Shown in pieces: positions 56,083-64,000 of a stretch of 64,000 bases of DNA. Both the position numbers and the translations under genes were made by a program. Numbering within the stretch: the stretch's first letter is position 1; each line of letters begins with the position of its first letter. Source of the stretch: Candidatus Gastranaerophilales bacterium (GTDB lineage Bacteria; Cyanobacteriota; Vampirovibrionia; Gastranaerophilales; Gastranaerophilaceae); assembly GCA_944324865.1 (NCBI GenBank), contig CALUXW010000005.1, forward strand, positions 16,509-80,508. Reading direction: 5' to 3'. The notes beneath the pieces were generated by a model, which was not told the DNA's origin, searched no databases, and saw only the letters and a program-made list of their open reading frames with translations.

Positions 56083-57334
56083 TAAAATTGCGGATGAATT
56101 AACGCCTCAACAATTAAAAAATTGGCAAGATTACGTAAATGGAATATTTCCAACCTTAGAGGAAACTAAATGGGCACGTAAAATTGCTGACTTTAGATTA
56201 AAAGATTGGCCTAAAGGTATTTTAGATTCTTATATTGCAAAATATTTTAAGCCTTCAACAGATAGAGAATACCACACATATTTACTGAAACAGGACATTA
56301 TAGTTCCACCAGAACCGCCAAGTTATTATAGGAATTATGATAAATGGTTTAATACTCAACGGTGGAAAAATTTTCAGAAATGGCCGGATTATATAGACAA
56401 AGCTGCTCAATTTGAAAGAATGGAAAGTATTATTAAACAGGAAAGAATAAAAAGTTATGCATTGGAAAAAGCACGACTTGAACAAGCAGCAAAGAAAGAA
56501 CTATCTGCAGCTTGCATTAAATATCAAATAAATGAGGAATTTTTATCTGCATTTAATAGCGATAATAAAAAAGTAAAAATTCCGGATGCTCTGATGATAC
56601 AGAGTAAGAGTAAAGATGATGCCACAGAAACATTAAAATGGATTGTTGGTAAGTCAAATTCAAACTACATATATATTGAAGATAAAAACGAATCGAATTA
56701 TACAAGATTGGATCAAATTCTTACAGTGTTAGAAGAAGCAGAAGAAAATTATAAAAAAAATGGGAAACGAACTCTTGTATGGGTTGAAAATTTTGACAAA
56801 TTACTCTCAAAAGACTCTGATAACGAAGAAGTAATCGGAGATTTAAAAGATATGTTAGATAAAATAAGTAAACAGTATAAAACAACTATTATATTCAGTT
56901 GCAACAACACTGAAAATCTTAATCCAATTGCATTGCAGCCACATAGGGTAAAAATATATAATATCGATAAAGAAGCTCCATTAGAAGAATTACAAAAAAT
57001 TCAAAATAATTATATTCTATCAAATATTCAAAAAATAAAAAATAGCGATGGATATAGGTTTAAATATGTACCATTTGAGCAAAATTTTGTAGATCTGTAT
57101 CTAGGAGATTTTTCTTATAGTTCCAATGTTTTATGGGTTGATTCTCAAAATACTGAAGCAATACAGGCTGTAATTAAAAATTTTGATATAATAAAAATGA
57201 TACCAAAATTTAAAAATATAAAATCTATAAAATTTCCTAGACCAAACAACATAAATGAGCTAGATAATAATAAATTAAGATGTACAGGGAATATAACAAT
57301 AGATGGCAAAGTTATCTATGAATATTTTGTATAA
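56039..57334 (+). CDS. Pseudo-AAA protein, C-terminal half of a frame-split gene
   Basis: This 431-residue frame would start at a TTG inside the preceding gene and has no Shine-Dalgarno sequence, so it is probably expressed as a fusion. After QISFTG and a helical part it carries a degenerate AAA domain aligned with the other two of the cluster. Walker A is absent (PDALMIQSKSKDD in its place), Walker B is LVWVENFD instead of LIDEFD, and sensor 1 is FSCNN. It cannot hydrolyse ATP by the usual mechanism and may be a regulatory partner of the intact AAA protein at 54055-55506. Confidence 0.72.
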   Translation: MEIKKKQISFTGIVDKIADELTPQQLKNWQDYVNGIFPTLEETKWARKIADFRLKDWPKGILDSYIAKYFKPSTDREYHTYLLKQDIIVPPEPPSYYRNYDKWFNTQRWKNFQKWPDYIDKAAQFERMESIIKQERIKSYALEKARLEQAAKKELSAACIKYQINEEFLSAFNSDNKKVKIPDALMIQSKSKDDATETLKWIVGKSNSNYIYIEDKNESNYTRLDQILTVLEEAEENYKKNGKRTLVWVENFDKLLSKDSDNEEVIGDLKDMLDKISKQYKTTIIFSCNNTENLNPIALQPHRVKIYNIDKEAPLEELQKIQNNYILSNIQKIKNSDGYRFKYVPFEQNFVDLYLGDFSYSSNVLWVDSQNTEAIQAVIKNFDIIKMIPKFKNIKSIKFPRPNNINELDNNKLRCTGNITIDGKVIYEYFV

Positions 57335-57347
57335 AACTAAAACTGCT

Positions 57348-57713
57348 TTAAACTACAGCATTAATTCCATTTCTATAATATAATCTTAACTTTTCATCCT
57401 TATTGTTAAGAGTATATTTTTTGTTTTTTTCTTCATCAAATATACAATTTAGAATAATACCGTTTGCCAAAAGCAACATAAACAAAGAATTAGTTAAAAA
57501 ATTTTTATTTTTACTTTTAAACCAAATACCAACATATAATAAATCCATCATTGTTAAAAAAAGCAAAGTTTTAGCATTGTTGAATTTATGCGTTTTGTCA
57601 TAAACATAGCTGTCTAACTTTTTTGAAGTATTATTTATATTAACTTCTTTTTTGCTGCTTTTTAAGTAATTATATTCATTTTTAATTTCCTTAGATGGAA
57701 AAGTTATAATCAT
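57348..57713 (-). CDS. Small membrane protein of the AAA cluster
   Basis: This 121-residue protein has two predicted transmembrane segments (about residues 47-66 and 75-93) between basic ends. The start codon overlaps the stop of the upstream AAA gene by one base, so it is coupled to it. It converges with the frame-split gene; only 13 bases lie between them. Family not recognised. It is possibly the membrane partner of the 787-residue AAA protein. Confidence 0.65.
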   Translation of the reverse strand: MIITFPSKEIKNEYNYLKSSKKEVNINNTSKKLDSYVYDKTHKFNNAKTLLFLTMMDLLYVGIWFKSKNKNFLTNSLFMLLLANGIILNCIFDEEKNKKYTLNNKDEKLRLYYRNGINAVV

Positions 57714-60076
57714 TAAGTTCTGTCCTTGTTTAAGATTTTTTGTTCGTTTTCAAATTTTTCGTTTATTTCTTTTGTGATGCAAGGTTTTACTGAACGTATT
57801 ATATTAATAAAATCATTTTGGCTGCAATGATTTTTAGGTAATTTTTTCTCTATAATATTTTCTATTTGAGCATTACTATACATGTAATCAGGTTTTACAT
57901 TTTCAAATTCGTCAGTAATTTCGTCTAAGTTATAACCATCAATTTCTCTGTTATTGACATAATATTGTACAATCTCACGAATATCACTCTTAGATGCTAC
58001 ACACATAGGAATTGTTAATTCAACCTTATTTAAAAGTTTTTTATTTATTAGTAAAGGATTATTAGTAGTTAAAAATATGGTTGTGTGATATTTTTTTGCA
58101 CTATTATCAATTAGTTCTAAAAAATCGTCTAATAAGACAGGATTATCATTTAAAAAGTCATCAAATTCATTTAATTGAATAATTGAGAATCTTTTATTTG
58201 TATTATAATTTTCTTCTCCTTCTTCTAATCTTTTCTTAATCCATTCAAGTGTCTTCTTTTCATTTCCCATTCCTATTGTTTTATTTTTAAATTTAGTCCC
58301 GGCATCTTCTGCGATTGCTGACCCGATTGCAGTTTTACCTAAACCGCTTGGACCGTAAAATAATAATAAACTCGGAATCAGATTTTCATCTTTATTTTTT
58401 ACAGGGGTAATATAAACTGCATTCAATAATGTTTTTACACCATCATAGCCAGCAATTTTTCCCAGGGCATGGTTGGATCTTGTTTTACTTATCATATCAG
58501 ACTTTGTTTTTGATACTATCTTAGAAAGATCTTTATCTAATTCTTTTTTCTGCTCAGGGGATAATGTTGAATTTATCTGTAATGTTCGAGCTTTTTCTTT
58601 CGCAATTTTGGTGTTAGCCGCAGCATTAGCTTCTTTTAACATTGCAAAATTGCGTTTTCGCCACTTGTCTGCCAGGATATTGGTTGTTTCACCTGTGGTG
58701 AAAGCAAGATTAATTAAAAAGTCTTTATCCTTGAATTGTTTGATGAAATCTCTTGTGTTTAAATCTTCAAGATGAAGATCATCAATAATTTTTTGTTGAA
58801 TTTCTTGAAATTCTTTAAATACTTCTGGTGTGTTATTTAATTCTTCTTGCATTTTTTGTATAGCAAGCAGTGCATCATCTCTTATAATACTATCTTCCGG
58901 AATATTAAGTGTTTCATAGAAAAGTGTATTCAAAAGAGCCATACCAATCAGATTTTTAAAATATTCTTTTTTTGATTTTTCATCCATATTTTTAGCAGTA
59001 AGGGCACCCTGCAAAAAACTTGCCGCAAACATAGTTCCAGCTCTTGGTAAATTAATAGTTCCGCTTAACGTATGCATTACTTCACCTAAAATAGAAACAT
59101 TCTCCTTTGGTATTTTTGATAAAGCTGTTTGTACATCTGAAGAATTAGAAGGATCAAGAACCCCATGATCATGAAAATGTAAAATCCCCATTGTTGCACC
59201 ATAAATGGCCGTTGATATTAATTGAGATTTGGCATTCATAGTATCCTGTTCATAAGATTTTACGTATCCCCAACCCATTTTTTCCGTAATACCTGTACTT
59301 AATGCAGAGTTCACACATCTGACTGCTCCGGTGATAGGTCCAGAAGCTGTTCCTCCTGTCGCGGCATGACCGCCTATTCCTAACCAACCTATGAGAATTT
59401 GTGCACCTCTAACACCTATATATGAACCCATTACGTACTGTCGTCCTGCATAAAGGAGACTTGCAGACGTACTAACATTTAATAAATTTTGTAAATACAA
59501 AAACATAAGAGCTTGCGTGCCGCGTAAGAAAGCCGTATCGACTCCAATTGCTGCTCCTTCTCCCATAGTCGCTGATATTGTTCCGCAAGCTGCACTTGCT
59601 GTGTGAATAGCTATATGGCATTTCTTTTTTTGTTCTGGAGTTAAACTACCACAAAAAGCTATGTTATTTGGAATTCGATTTGCCTTTATTGCTTGATCTG
59701 ATGACGGAAATGCTTTAATAATCTCCTTTAAGCCTTCTTTTTTATTCTTTTCATCTTCCGAAAGATTTGTTTTTGAATTTAGTTCAAGTAGTTCTTGTTG
59801 TGCTCGTTCTCTAAAAAAAGTAAATAATACAGTCCGTGCTTTAGGATTTTCTAAAACATTTAAAAAACTTGCTTCATCATCAAAAAGTTTTCCATCGTTA
59901 TCAAGTTTTTTGTTATAGTAAATTTTTGCCGAATTATAATTTTCTAAAATTTCGGTAGGAGAAATCCCTTCTTGGAAATTTTCAATATCATGATTATTTC
60001 TCTTTTTATTTTCATAATTAAATCTATTTTTAAACACGTAGTTATAATCATTTAAGGCAAGAAGTTTCATTTTCAT
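57713..60076 (-). CDS. Membrane-domain AAA ATPase, member 3 of local cluster
   Basis: This 787-residue protein has a charged N-terminal region and an F-x-G motif (NIAFCGSLT, near 141). A Gly/Ala-rich hydrophobic domain (about 155-290, with ATMGEGAAIGVDTAFLRG and GVRGAQILIGWLGIGG) recalls membrane-inserting regions such as DUF697. A long helical part leads to a C-terminal AAA domain with Walker A GPSGLGKT (about 575), Walker B IIQLNEFD (Asp to Asn at the first acidic position) and sensor TTNN. It is homologous in the AAA part to the two proteins on the other strand. The changed Walker B suggests altered hydrolysis. Cotranscribed with the 121-residue gene behind it. Confidence 0.8.
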   Translation of the reverse strand: MKMKLLALNDYNYVFKNRFNYENKKRNNHDIENFQEGISPTEILENYNSAKIYYNKKLDNDGKLFDDEASFLNVLENPKARTVLFTFFRERAQQELLELNSKTNLSEDEKNKKEGLKEIIKAFPSSDQAIKANRIPNNIAFCGSLTPEQKKKCHIAIHTASAACGTISATMGEGAAIGVDTAFLRGTQALMFLYLQNLLNVSTSASLLYAGRQYVMGSYIGVRGAQILIGWLGIGGHAATGGTASGPITGAVRCVNSALSTGITEKMGWGYVKSYEQDTMNAKSQLISTAIYGATMGILHFHDHGVLDPSNSSDVQTALSKIPKENVSILGEVMHTLSGTINLPRAGTMFAASFLQGALTAKNMDEKSKKEYFKNLIGMALLNTLFYETLNIPEDSIIRDDALLAIQKMQEELNNTPEVFKEFQEIQQKIIDDLHLEDLNTRDFIKQFKDKDFLINLAFTTGETTNILADKWRKRNFAMLKEANAAANTKIAKEKARTLQINSTLSPEQKKELDKDLSKIVSKTKSDMISKTRSNHALGKIAGYDGVKTLLNAVYITPVKNKDENLIPSLLLFYGPSGLGKTAIGSAIAEDAGTKFKNKTIGMGNEKKTLEWIKKRLEEGEENYNTNKRFSIIQLNEFDDFLNDNPVLLDDFLELIDNSAKKYHTTIFLTTNNPLLINKKLLNKVELTIPMCVASKSDIREIVQYYVNNREIDGYNLDEITDEFENVKPDYMYSNAQIENIIEKKLPKNHCSQNDFINIIRSVKPCITKEINEKFENEQKILNKDRT

Positions 60077-60085
60077 TCCATATAT

Positions 60086-61318
60086 TTAGTTTGTAATATT
60101 CTCAAATATTTCTTTAAAAGTATCTAACAGTGATGTATGAGTTTCAGGGTCATTCAAAGTTTCGGTTATGGCATCATTAGTTATAATCTCTGCGACATCA
60201 GAATGGGTTTCACTGATTTTATGAAGAAATTCTTGAAGAGAGTCAATGTGGACTCCAAAGTCAAGGCTTTCTACAGGATGGTATTCTAATAGATATTCTT
60301 TTAATTTTATCTTGTCAAAAAAGTCTGCAATTTCACCTAAAGACTCTTCCTTAAGATGGTATTTGTCTAAAACAGCTTTTAAATCTTCATCTATAGCAAC
60401 TTTTGATATACTTCCATCAGGTTTAGAGATAGTTAAAATTTCTCTTCCAAATACATCATAATTTTTGCTTCTATCAAATAAATTGTTAACACGGCTATCA
60501 GGAGAAAGAGGATTAAAGAAATCCATAATCTTTTGAGCTAAATTTCTGTTATCATCAGGATCAACTACTCTATCAGATGCCGAATTCGGGATTCTGTTAT
60601 TATCAGAATATATATTGCTTAAATCATCTTCCGGTTTAGAATGATGTTGGTTAATATATTCTTCCCTAGTTTGTCTTAAATGCACAGGGTTAACAGTACC
60701 AATAGAAGCCCCTTCAAAGTTTGGAGAATTCAAGTCTGGTAACACCAAGTTATGTATTTCACCAGACGCATCTTTTATAAATGATAAATTATGCTCTGGA
60801 TCTATAATAACTCCTTTATCCATATCGATATATTTATTATTGGCAAGATCTATATCAACAGAGCCATCAAAATTTTTAAATATTCCGTGTTCAATATCTG
60901 CTATATCATATTTACTTGCATCAATATCAATAGGAGTACCTTCTATTTTTAAAATTCCTTCATCAGTATCAGCAGTGATAACTGGAGTTTTCATTTGTTC
61001 CGTGCTCATGAAGTATGTTCCGTCAGGTAAAAATATATCTTCTGGATTCATTTTATTCATTACATAACAACCTGCACCTATAGATAGAACAAATGGAGCA
61101 CCAATAATACCTATAGCTGCTAAATCAGATAAAACGTCATTTGTCTTGTTTTTCTTTTCTACACCATGAAAGGAAATTTCTTTTGCTGATTTTGTGAAGG
61201 AATCAACCTTATTGTTATTTAAACTTTGTGGTAATGTAACATTTTTATTTAAGTTATTAATATGATTCTGACCGTTAAGAAAATTCACGTTTGAGTATGT
61301 AAAAAACTGTATCTTCAT
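60086..61318 (-). CDS. Membrane-anchored hypothetical protein of the AAA cluster
   Basis: About 410 residues. The start was set at ATG 61318 (MKIQFFTYSN) after GGGGAAAT. It has an Asn-rich N-terminus, the motif KEISFHG (46-52), one transmembrane segment (about 66-86), then a long acidic Asp-rich domain with repeated IDIDA/VDIDLA/IDMDKG units that looks like a beta-helix or a calcium-binding surface, and a helical end. It lies nine bases before the 787-residue AAA gene, so the two share a transcript. It may be the outward-facing part of a membrane complex. Not recognised. Confidence 0.7.
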   Translation of the reverse strand: MKIQFFTYSNVNFLNGQNHINNLNKNVTLPQSLNNNKVDSFTKSAKEISFHGVEKKNKTNDVLSDLAAIGIIGAPFVLSIGAGCYVMNKMNPEDIFLPDGTYFMSTEQMKTPVITADTDEGILKIEGTPIDIDASKYDIADIEHGIFKNFDGSVDIDLANNKYIDMDKGVIIDPEHNLSFIKDASGEIHNLVLPDLNSPNFEGASIGTVNPVHLRQTREEYINQHHSKPEDDLSNIYSDNNRIPNSASDRVVDPDDNRNLAQKIMDFFNPLSPDSRVNNLFDRSKNYDVFGREILTISKPDGSISKVAIDEDLKAVLDKYHLKEESLGEIADFFDKIKLKEYLLEYHPVESLDFGVHIDSLQEFLHKISETHSDVAEIITNDAITETLNDPETHTSLLDTFKEIFENITN

Positions 61319-61403
61319 ATTTCCCCTTATTTTTTTCATACTAAAACACAAATAAAAAATAAGTTGCTATATAAATTTAGATTTTTACAAATTATTACAT
61401 AGT

Positions 61404-61850
61404 TTACAATAAAAAATTTTGAGTTGCAGCTATGATTTCTTCAAAATCGTCATCAGTTAGTTTTAAATAAGGTCTAGTAGGAATTTCAATCGATTTATTT
61501 TTTCCTGCCTGTCCGCCGAGTTGGTGTATTGCTGCGTATTCAAGGTTTGAGCCTATAACCGCAGAATCGTTATCGTAATAAGTATTAACAGAAGATGCCA
61601 ACTGACCTGATACCTGCAAAATCATGCCGGGCCACTGTTTATTTTTTGTCCGCTGTTTTATTGTTGATTCCGATAGTTCAGTCCATTTATCAGGTCTTCC
61701 CTCGTTTTTAAAATTTTCTTCTGTTGAATATGCGAAAATCCCTGCGATGTTTTTCATAAGAGGTCGCAGGTTTTCGCTTTTTTGAGCCAAATCAAGGAGT
61801 CTTGATTCAACTTCTTTGTTATCAATTTTTATTTCAATAGGGTCGGACAT
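61404..61850 (-). CDS. Phage virion morphogenesis / tail completion protein (Mu gpG-like)
   Basis: About 148 residues. The start was set at ATG 61850 (MSDPIEIKID), which overlaps the end of dam. Family features include KIDNKEVESRLLDLAQ, the EGRPDKWTELSESTIKQR centre with WPGMILQVSGQLASS, and EYAAIHQLGGQAG before IPTRPYLKL. These match the phage virion morphogenesis family (Mu gpG). In Mu-like phages it lies just after the MuF-like gene; here only dam separates them. The usual next genes (protease/scaffold, major capsid) are absent, and the AAA cluster begins instead. Confidence 0.9.
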   Translation of the reverse strand: MSDPIEIKIDNKEVESRLLDLAQKSENLRPLMKNIAGIFAYSTEENFKNEGRPDKWTELSESTIKQRTKNKQWPGMILQVSGQLASSVNTYYDNDSAVIGSNLEYAAIHQLGGQAGKNKSIEIPTRPYLKLTDDDFEEIIAATQNFLL

Positions 61851-62655
61851 TTTTAGATAATTCTCGGATTGGATAGTTTGCAATCAGCAGTTCTTTATAT
61901 ACCTTGTTCGCCCTGCTAGTACCCTCACGATTGTTAATTCCGTTCTGTCTTTCAACTTCAATCATCTCAAAGCCTTTGTATAATTCTCGGACTTTTGGAG
62001 AATCATCATAAGAGAGAAGAAAACGCCCTTTGATGTTACCTAAAACATCTCTTAAACGTTCGTGGTCAAAATCTGCGGTAGAGGTTACTTCATATCCGCA
62101 ACCTGAAGTGTACGGCGGATCGCAATAGAAAAATGCACCTTCAAAATCGTATTGTTTAATCAATTTTTCAAAGTCACGATTCTCAACCATAACTTTATCA
62201 AGGCGTTTGTGGATTGCATCGATTTTTTCTAAAACATTGCGTTGGGATTTCGATGCACCGCCTGAAGATTTTTTCACTGTTCCGAAAGTATCACCACGCC
62301 CTCCGAATGAACGGGTGATTAAAAACAGAAATTGTGCGGCTTTTTGGATATCGGTAATAAAAGTTCCGTTCAAAAATTGGAAGAACATCTCACGTGAGCC
62401 TAAAAGATACTGCAATTCTTCTTTTAAGGCATTTGGGTGGTATTTTACAATCCTGAAAAGATTAACCAATCTTCCGTCAAGGTCGTTGTATATCTCTAAA
62501 TCAGCCCAACGGTCTTTATAAAACAAAACCCAACCGGCACCGCCGAATGGTTCAATGTATGATTGAATATCCGTAGGAACTAAGGGGGCGATACGTTTAC
62601 GGAGTAATCTTTTTCCGCCAACCCAGTTTAATAAACTTTTTTTATCAACTGTCAT
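61834..62655 (-). CDS. dam: DNA adenine methylase (Dam-like)
   Basis: This 273-residue class-alpha N6-adenine methyltransferase has motif X/I LLNWVGGKRLLRKRI (residues 8-22), YIEPFGGAGWVLF, motif IV DPPY (in FYCDPPYTSGCGY) and the family loop FLSYDD. It is probably phage-borne and protects phage DNA from host restriction; the target is likely GATC, but no proof can be read here. It lies between the MuF-like and gpG-like genes on the same strand. The end overlaps the gpG-like start. Confidence 0.94.
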   Translation of the reverse strand: MTVDKKSLLNWVGGKRLLRKRIAPLVPTDIQSYIEPFGGAGWVLFYKDRWADLEIYNDLDGRLVNLFRIVKYHPNALKEELQYLLGSREMFFQFLNGTFITDIQKAAQFLFLITRSFGGRGDTFGTVKKSSGGASKSQRNVLEKIDAIHKRLDKVMVENRDFEKLIKQYDFEGAFFYCDPPYTSGCGYEVTSTADFDHERLRDVLGNIKGRFLLSYDDSPKVRELYKGFEMIEVERQNGINNREGTSRANKVYKELLIANYPIRELSKNVRPY

Positions 62656-62688
62656 TCAAAACTCCTTTAATTATTGTTTAATTGGTGT

Positions 62689-63447
62689 TCAAATATCATT
62701 CAAACCACTTGCAGGGTTATGACTCCACCCGACATCAGGTGCAATCTTTTTACCCGTAAGCGGATCTGTATAAACAGTAACGGGCTTATACTCCCCCGAT
62801 TTTTTAGAAACTAATCTCATCTCTTGAGACAAAGTACCTGTGGAATTACCCGGCTTTGCATCTTTCTTTTTGAGGTTATAACCTGAAAGAGCGTTAACTC
62901 TGCAACGGCATCTCCAACCGTTCGGTGGGTAAAAACTTGCCCAGAACGGATCATCATATCTGTAAATTAAGCCATGCAGTTGTGCGTGTTCGGGTCTTGT
63001 TCTGTTATCAAGGACAGCAACGTATTCCCAATACGGTCTATTGTCCACATTATCCATCTGAGTTTTATAACGCCCTGTCATATATGAAGTCTGCATATTA
63101 ACGGCATAGATGGTTTTTAATCGGTACATTGAACCAAGCTGAACTTTTTCTGCGTTGCCTTGAGTATCAACAACAATCTGTTCTCCCCACCAACCTTTCT
63201 TTTGCAGGGTTGGTTTGAGTTCTTTTTGAAACTCTTTGAATGTTTTTCCCTCAGACAGAGCTTTATCCAAAGCAGAGCGAATATCTTTTAGAATATCCTC
63301 ACGCATAACTTTGGCAACTGTGAAAGTCTTTTTATGTGCATCTTGCCAGAGTTCGTACCAATCCCAAGTGAAAGTTTGACCTTTTCGCCTGAAGTATTTT
63401 ATTGCAGCAGCAGGAGCAAGTTTAAATAAGCCTTTAAGTTCGACCAT
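62689..63447 (-). CDS. Phage Mu F-like minor head protein
   Basis: About 252 residues. The start was set at ATG 63447 (MVELKGLFKLAP), which overlaps the preceding methyltransferase gene, with GAGGT upstream. The family core is YAVNMQTSYMTGRYKTQM, YWEYVAVLDNRTRPEHAQLHG and DPFWASFYPPNGWRCRCRVNAL, the signature of Mu gpF / SPP1 gp7-type head morphogenesis proteins. It helps assemble the capsid around the portal. A large terminase and portal gene would be expected to its right, beyond the window. Confidence 0.95.
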   Translation of the reverse strand: MVELKGLFKLAPAAAIKYFRRKGQTFTWDWYELWQDAHKKTFTVAKVMREDILKDIRSALDKALSEGKTFKEFQKELKPTLQKKGWWGEQIVVDTQGNAEKVQLGSMYRLKTIYAVNMQTSYMTGRYKTQMDNVDNRPYWEYVAVLDNRTRPEHAQLHGLIYRYDDPFWASFYPPNGWRCRCRVNALSGYNLKKKDAKPGNSTGTLSQEMRLVSKKSGEYKPVTVYTDPLTGKKIAPDVGWSHNPASGLNDI

Positions 63448-64000
63448 TCTCGACCTCTGCGATTTTTCTTGCAACAGCTTCAACAACATTTACGGTTACG
63501 GCATTGCCTGCCATCTTGTATAAACGACAGTCTGCCAATCCGATTTCATGTGCTTTCTCTATCATTTCATCAGGAAATCCCTGAAGTCTGAAACACTCAA
63601 GCGGAGTTAATCTTCTGATTCTGTATCCGTCAATAGTTCCCATATTGCAGTTTGTATCAAGAGTTTGAGAACAGCCTTTACCAACTCTTCCACGTCTTGT
63701 TTTTGAATGAGGAAAAGCAAGATTTATTCCGTCTCCCGGGATTGCCTCATCGTAACCTTTTTTAGTACCGTTTCTCACACGCATTAAAGGTGTATCTCCG
63801 GCAACCAAAAGTGTTTGAACAGTATCGGAAGGACGATATTTGTCATAACGGACACGATTTACAAAATACAAACCTGTTTTAGCACCGAGTCCGCCGCCGT
63901 TTGCAGTAAGACAGGAACTTAAACCGTCCGGTAAATAAATTCTGTTGCCTTGAGGTGTCTTGGGACTTAATGGATGTTTATTGAGCGTGCTAATATTTTC
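63434..64000 (-). CDS. C5-cytosine DNA methyltransferase, partial (runs off the window)
   Basis: The frame is open without a stop from 64000 to 63434, and the first 43 codons at the edge continue a family-typical region (GNRIYLPDGLSSCLTANGGG). Visible parts are the recognition region and C-terminal motifs IX-X: RRLTPLECFRLQGFPDEM and YKMAGNAVTVNVVEAVARKIA. The catalytic PCQ motif lies outside the window. Many phages carry such enzymes for protection against restriction. It overlaps the MuF-like start. The reading frame and family are secure; the full length is unknown. Confidence 0.92.
   Translation of the reverse strand, partial: ENISTLNKHPLSPKTPQGNRIYLPDGLSSCLTANGGGLGAKTGLYFVNRVRYDKYRPSDTVQTLLVAGDTPLMRVRNGTKKGYDEAIPGDGINLAFPHSKTRRGRVGKGCSQTLDTNCNMGTIDGYRIRRLTPLECFRLQGFPDEMIEKAHEIGLADCRLYKMAGNAVTVNVVEAVARKIAEVENGRT

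Noticed and set aside
27391..64000. tRNA-Met as integration site of the whole island
   Set aside because: No repeat of the tRNA 3' end was noticed at the right side, and the adjacent element is of the Mu type, which does not target tRNAs.

Overview
The window is low-GC bacterial DNA, about one third G+C by eye, with Gram-negative-style surface genes. These are paralogous prepilins sharing the start MKRFLGFTLAE, an S-layer-homology (SLH) protein with a Cys-rich linker, and small secreted proteins. They sit beside der, mrnC, ysxC, eno, tdk and two Xer recombinases. The prepilins and the SLH protein together resemble the non-photosynthetic cyanobacterial relatives of animal guts (Gastranaerophilales/Vampirovibrionia). 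That placement is inference from protein style, not from a marker gene.

Layout. Positions 1-27.3 kb are ordinary chromosome: Xer recombinase, Der, small acidic proteins, secreted proteins, Mini-III RNase, tRNA-Ala(TGC), two prepilin genes, a strong 6S-like RNA candidate, Bcp peroxiredoxin, hybrid cluster protein followed by cupin/hydrolase genes, an amino-acid-binding lipoprotein, the SLH protein, thymidine kinase, a TrmB-type regulator, a second Xer, a TPR protein, YsxC, an EF-hand protein, enolase, a MATE exporter and tRNA-Met(CAT). Several of these genes have a -10 box exactly six bases before the ATG and no Shine-Dalgarno sequence, so leaderless mRNAs look common.

From about 27.6 kb to the right edge the window is accessory. 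It opens with a Mu-type transposition module on + (MuA-like DDE transposase, MuB-like ATPase, a recombinase-arm protein and a DUF1804-like terminase small subunit). It closes with Mu-like head genes on - (gpG-like, Dam, MuF-like, C5-methyltransferase), in the order expected if a prophage had been split and partly inverted. Between them lies a defence island: a complete type I restriction-modification operon (hsdM-hsdS-hsdR plus two small genes); a divergent DUF4365-like protein; a four-gene operon of Eco57I-like methylase, GHKL ATPase/histidine kinase, receiver protein and HNH nuclease; a small tyrosine recombinase; HipBA; and a DUF4917/SIR2-like protein.

Next comes a probable ADP-ribosyltransferase toxin with two small downstream proteins that share a duplicated C-terminal module, a type III restriction enzyme remnant, and a six-gene cluster of membrane and AAA proteins. 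That cluster holds one intact AAA protein, one with an altered Walker B and one pseudo-ATPase joined to its upstream gene at a ten-A run. The two strongest candidates for undescribed systems are the methylase/kinase/receiver/HNH operon at 41.2-46.1 kb and the AAA/membrane cluster at 54.1-61.3 kb.
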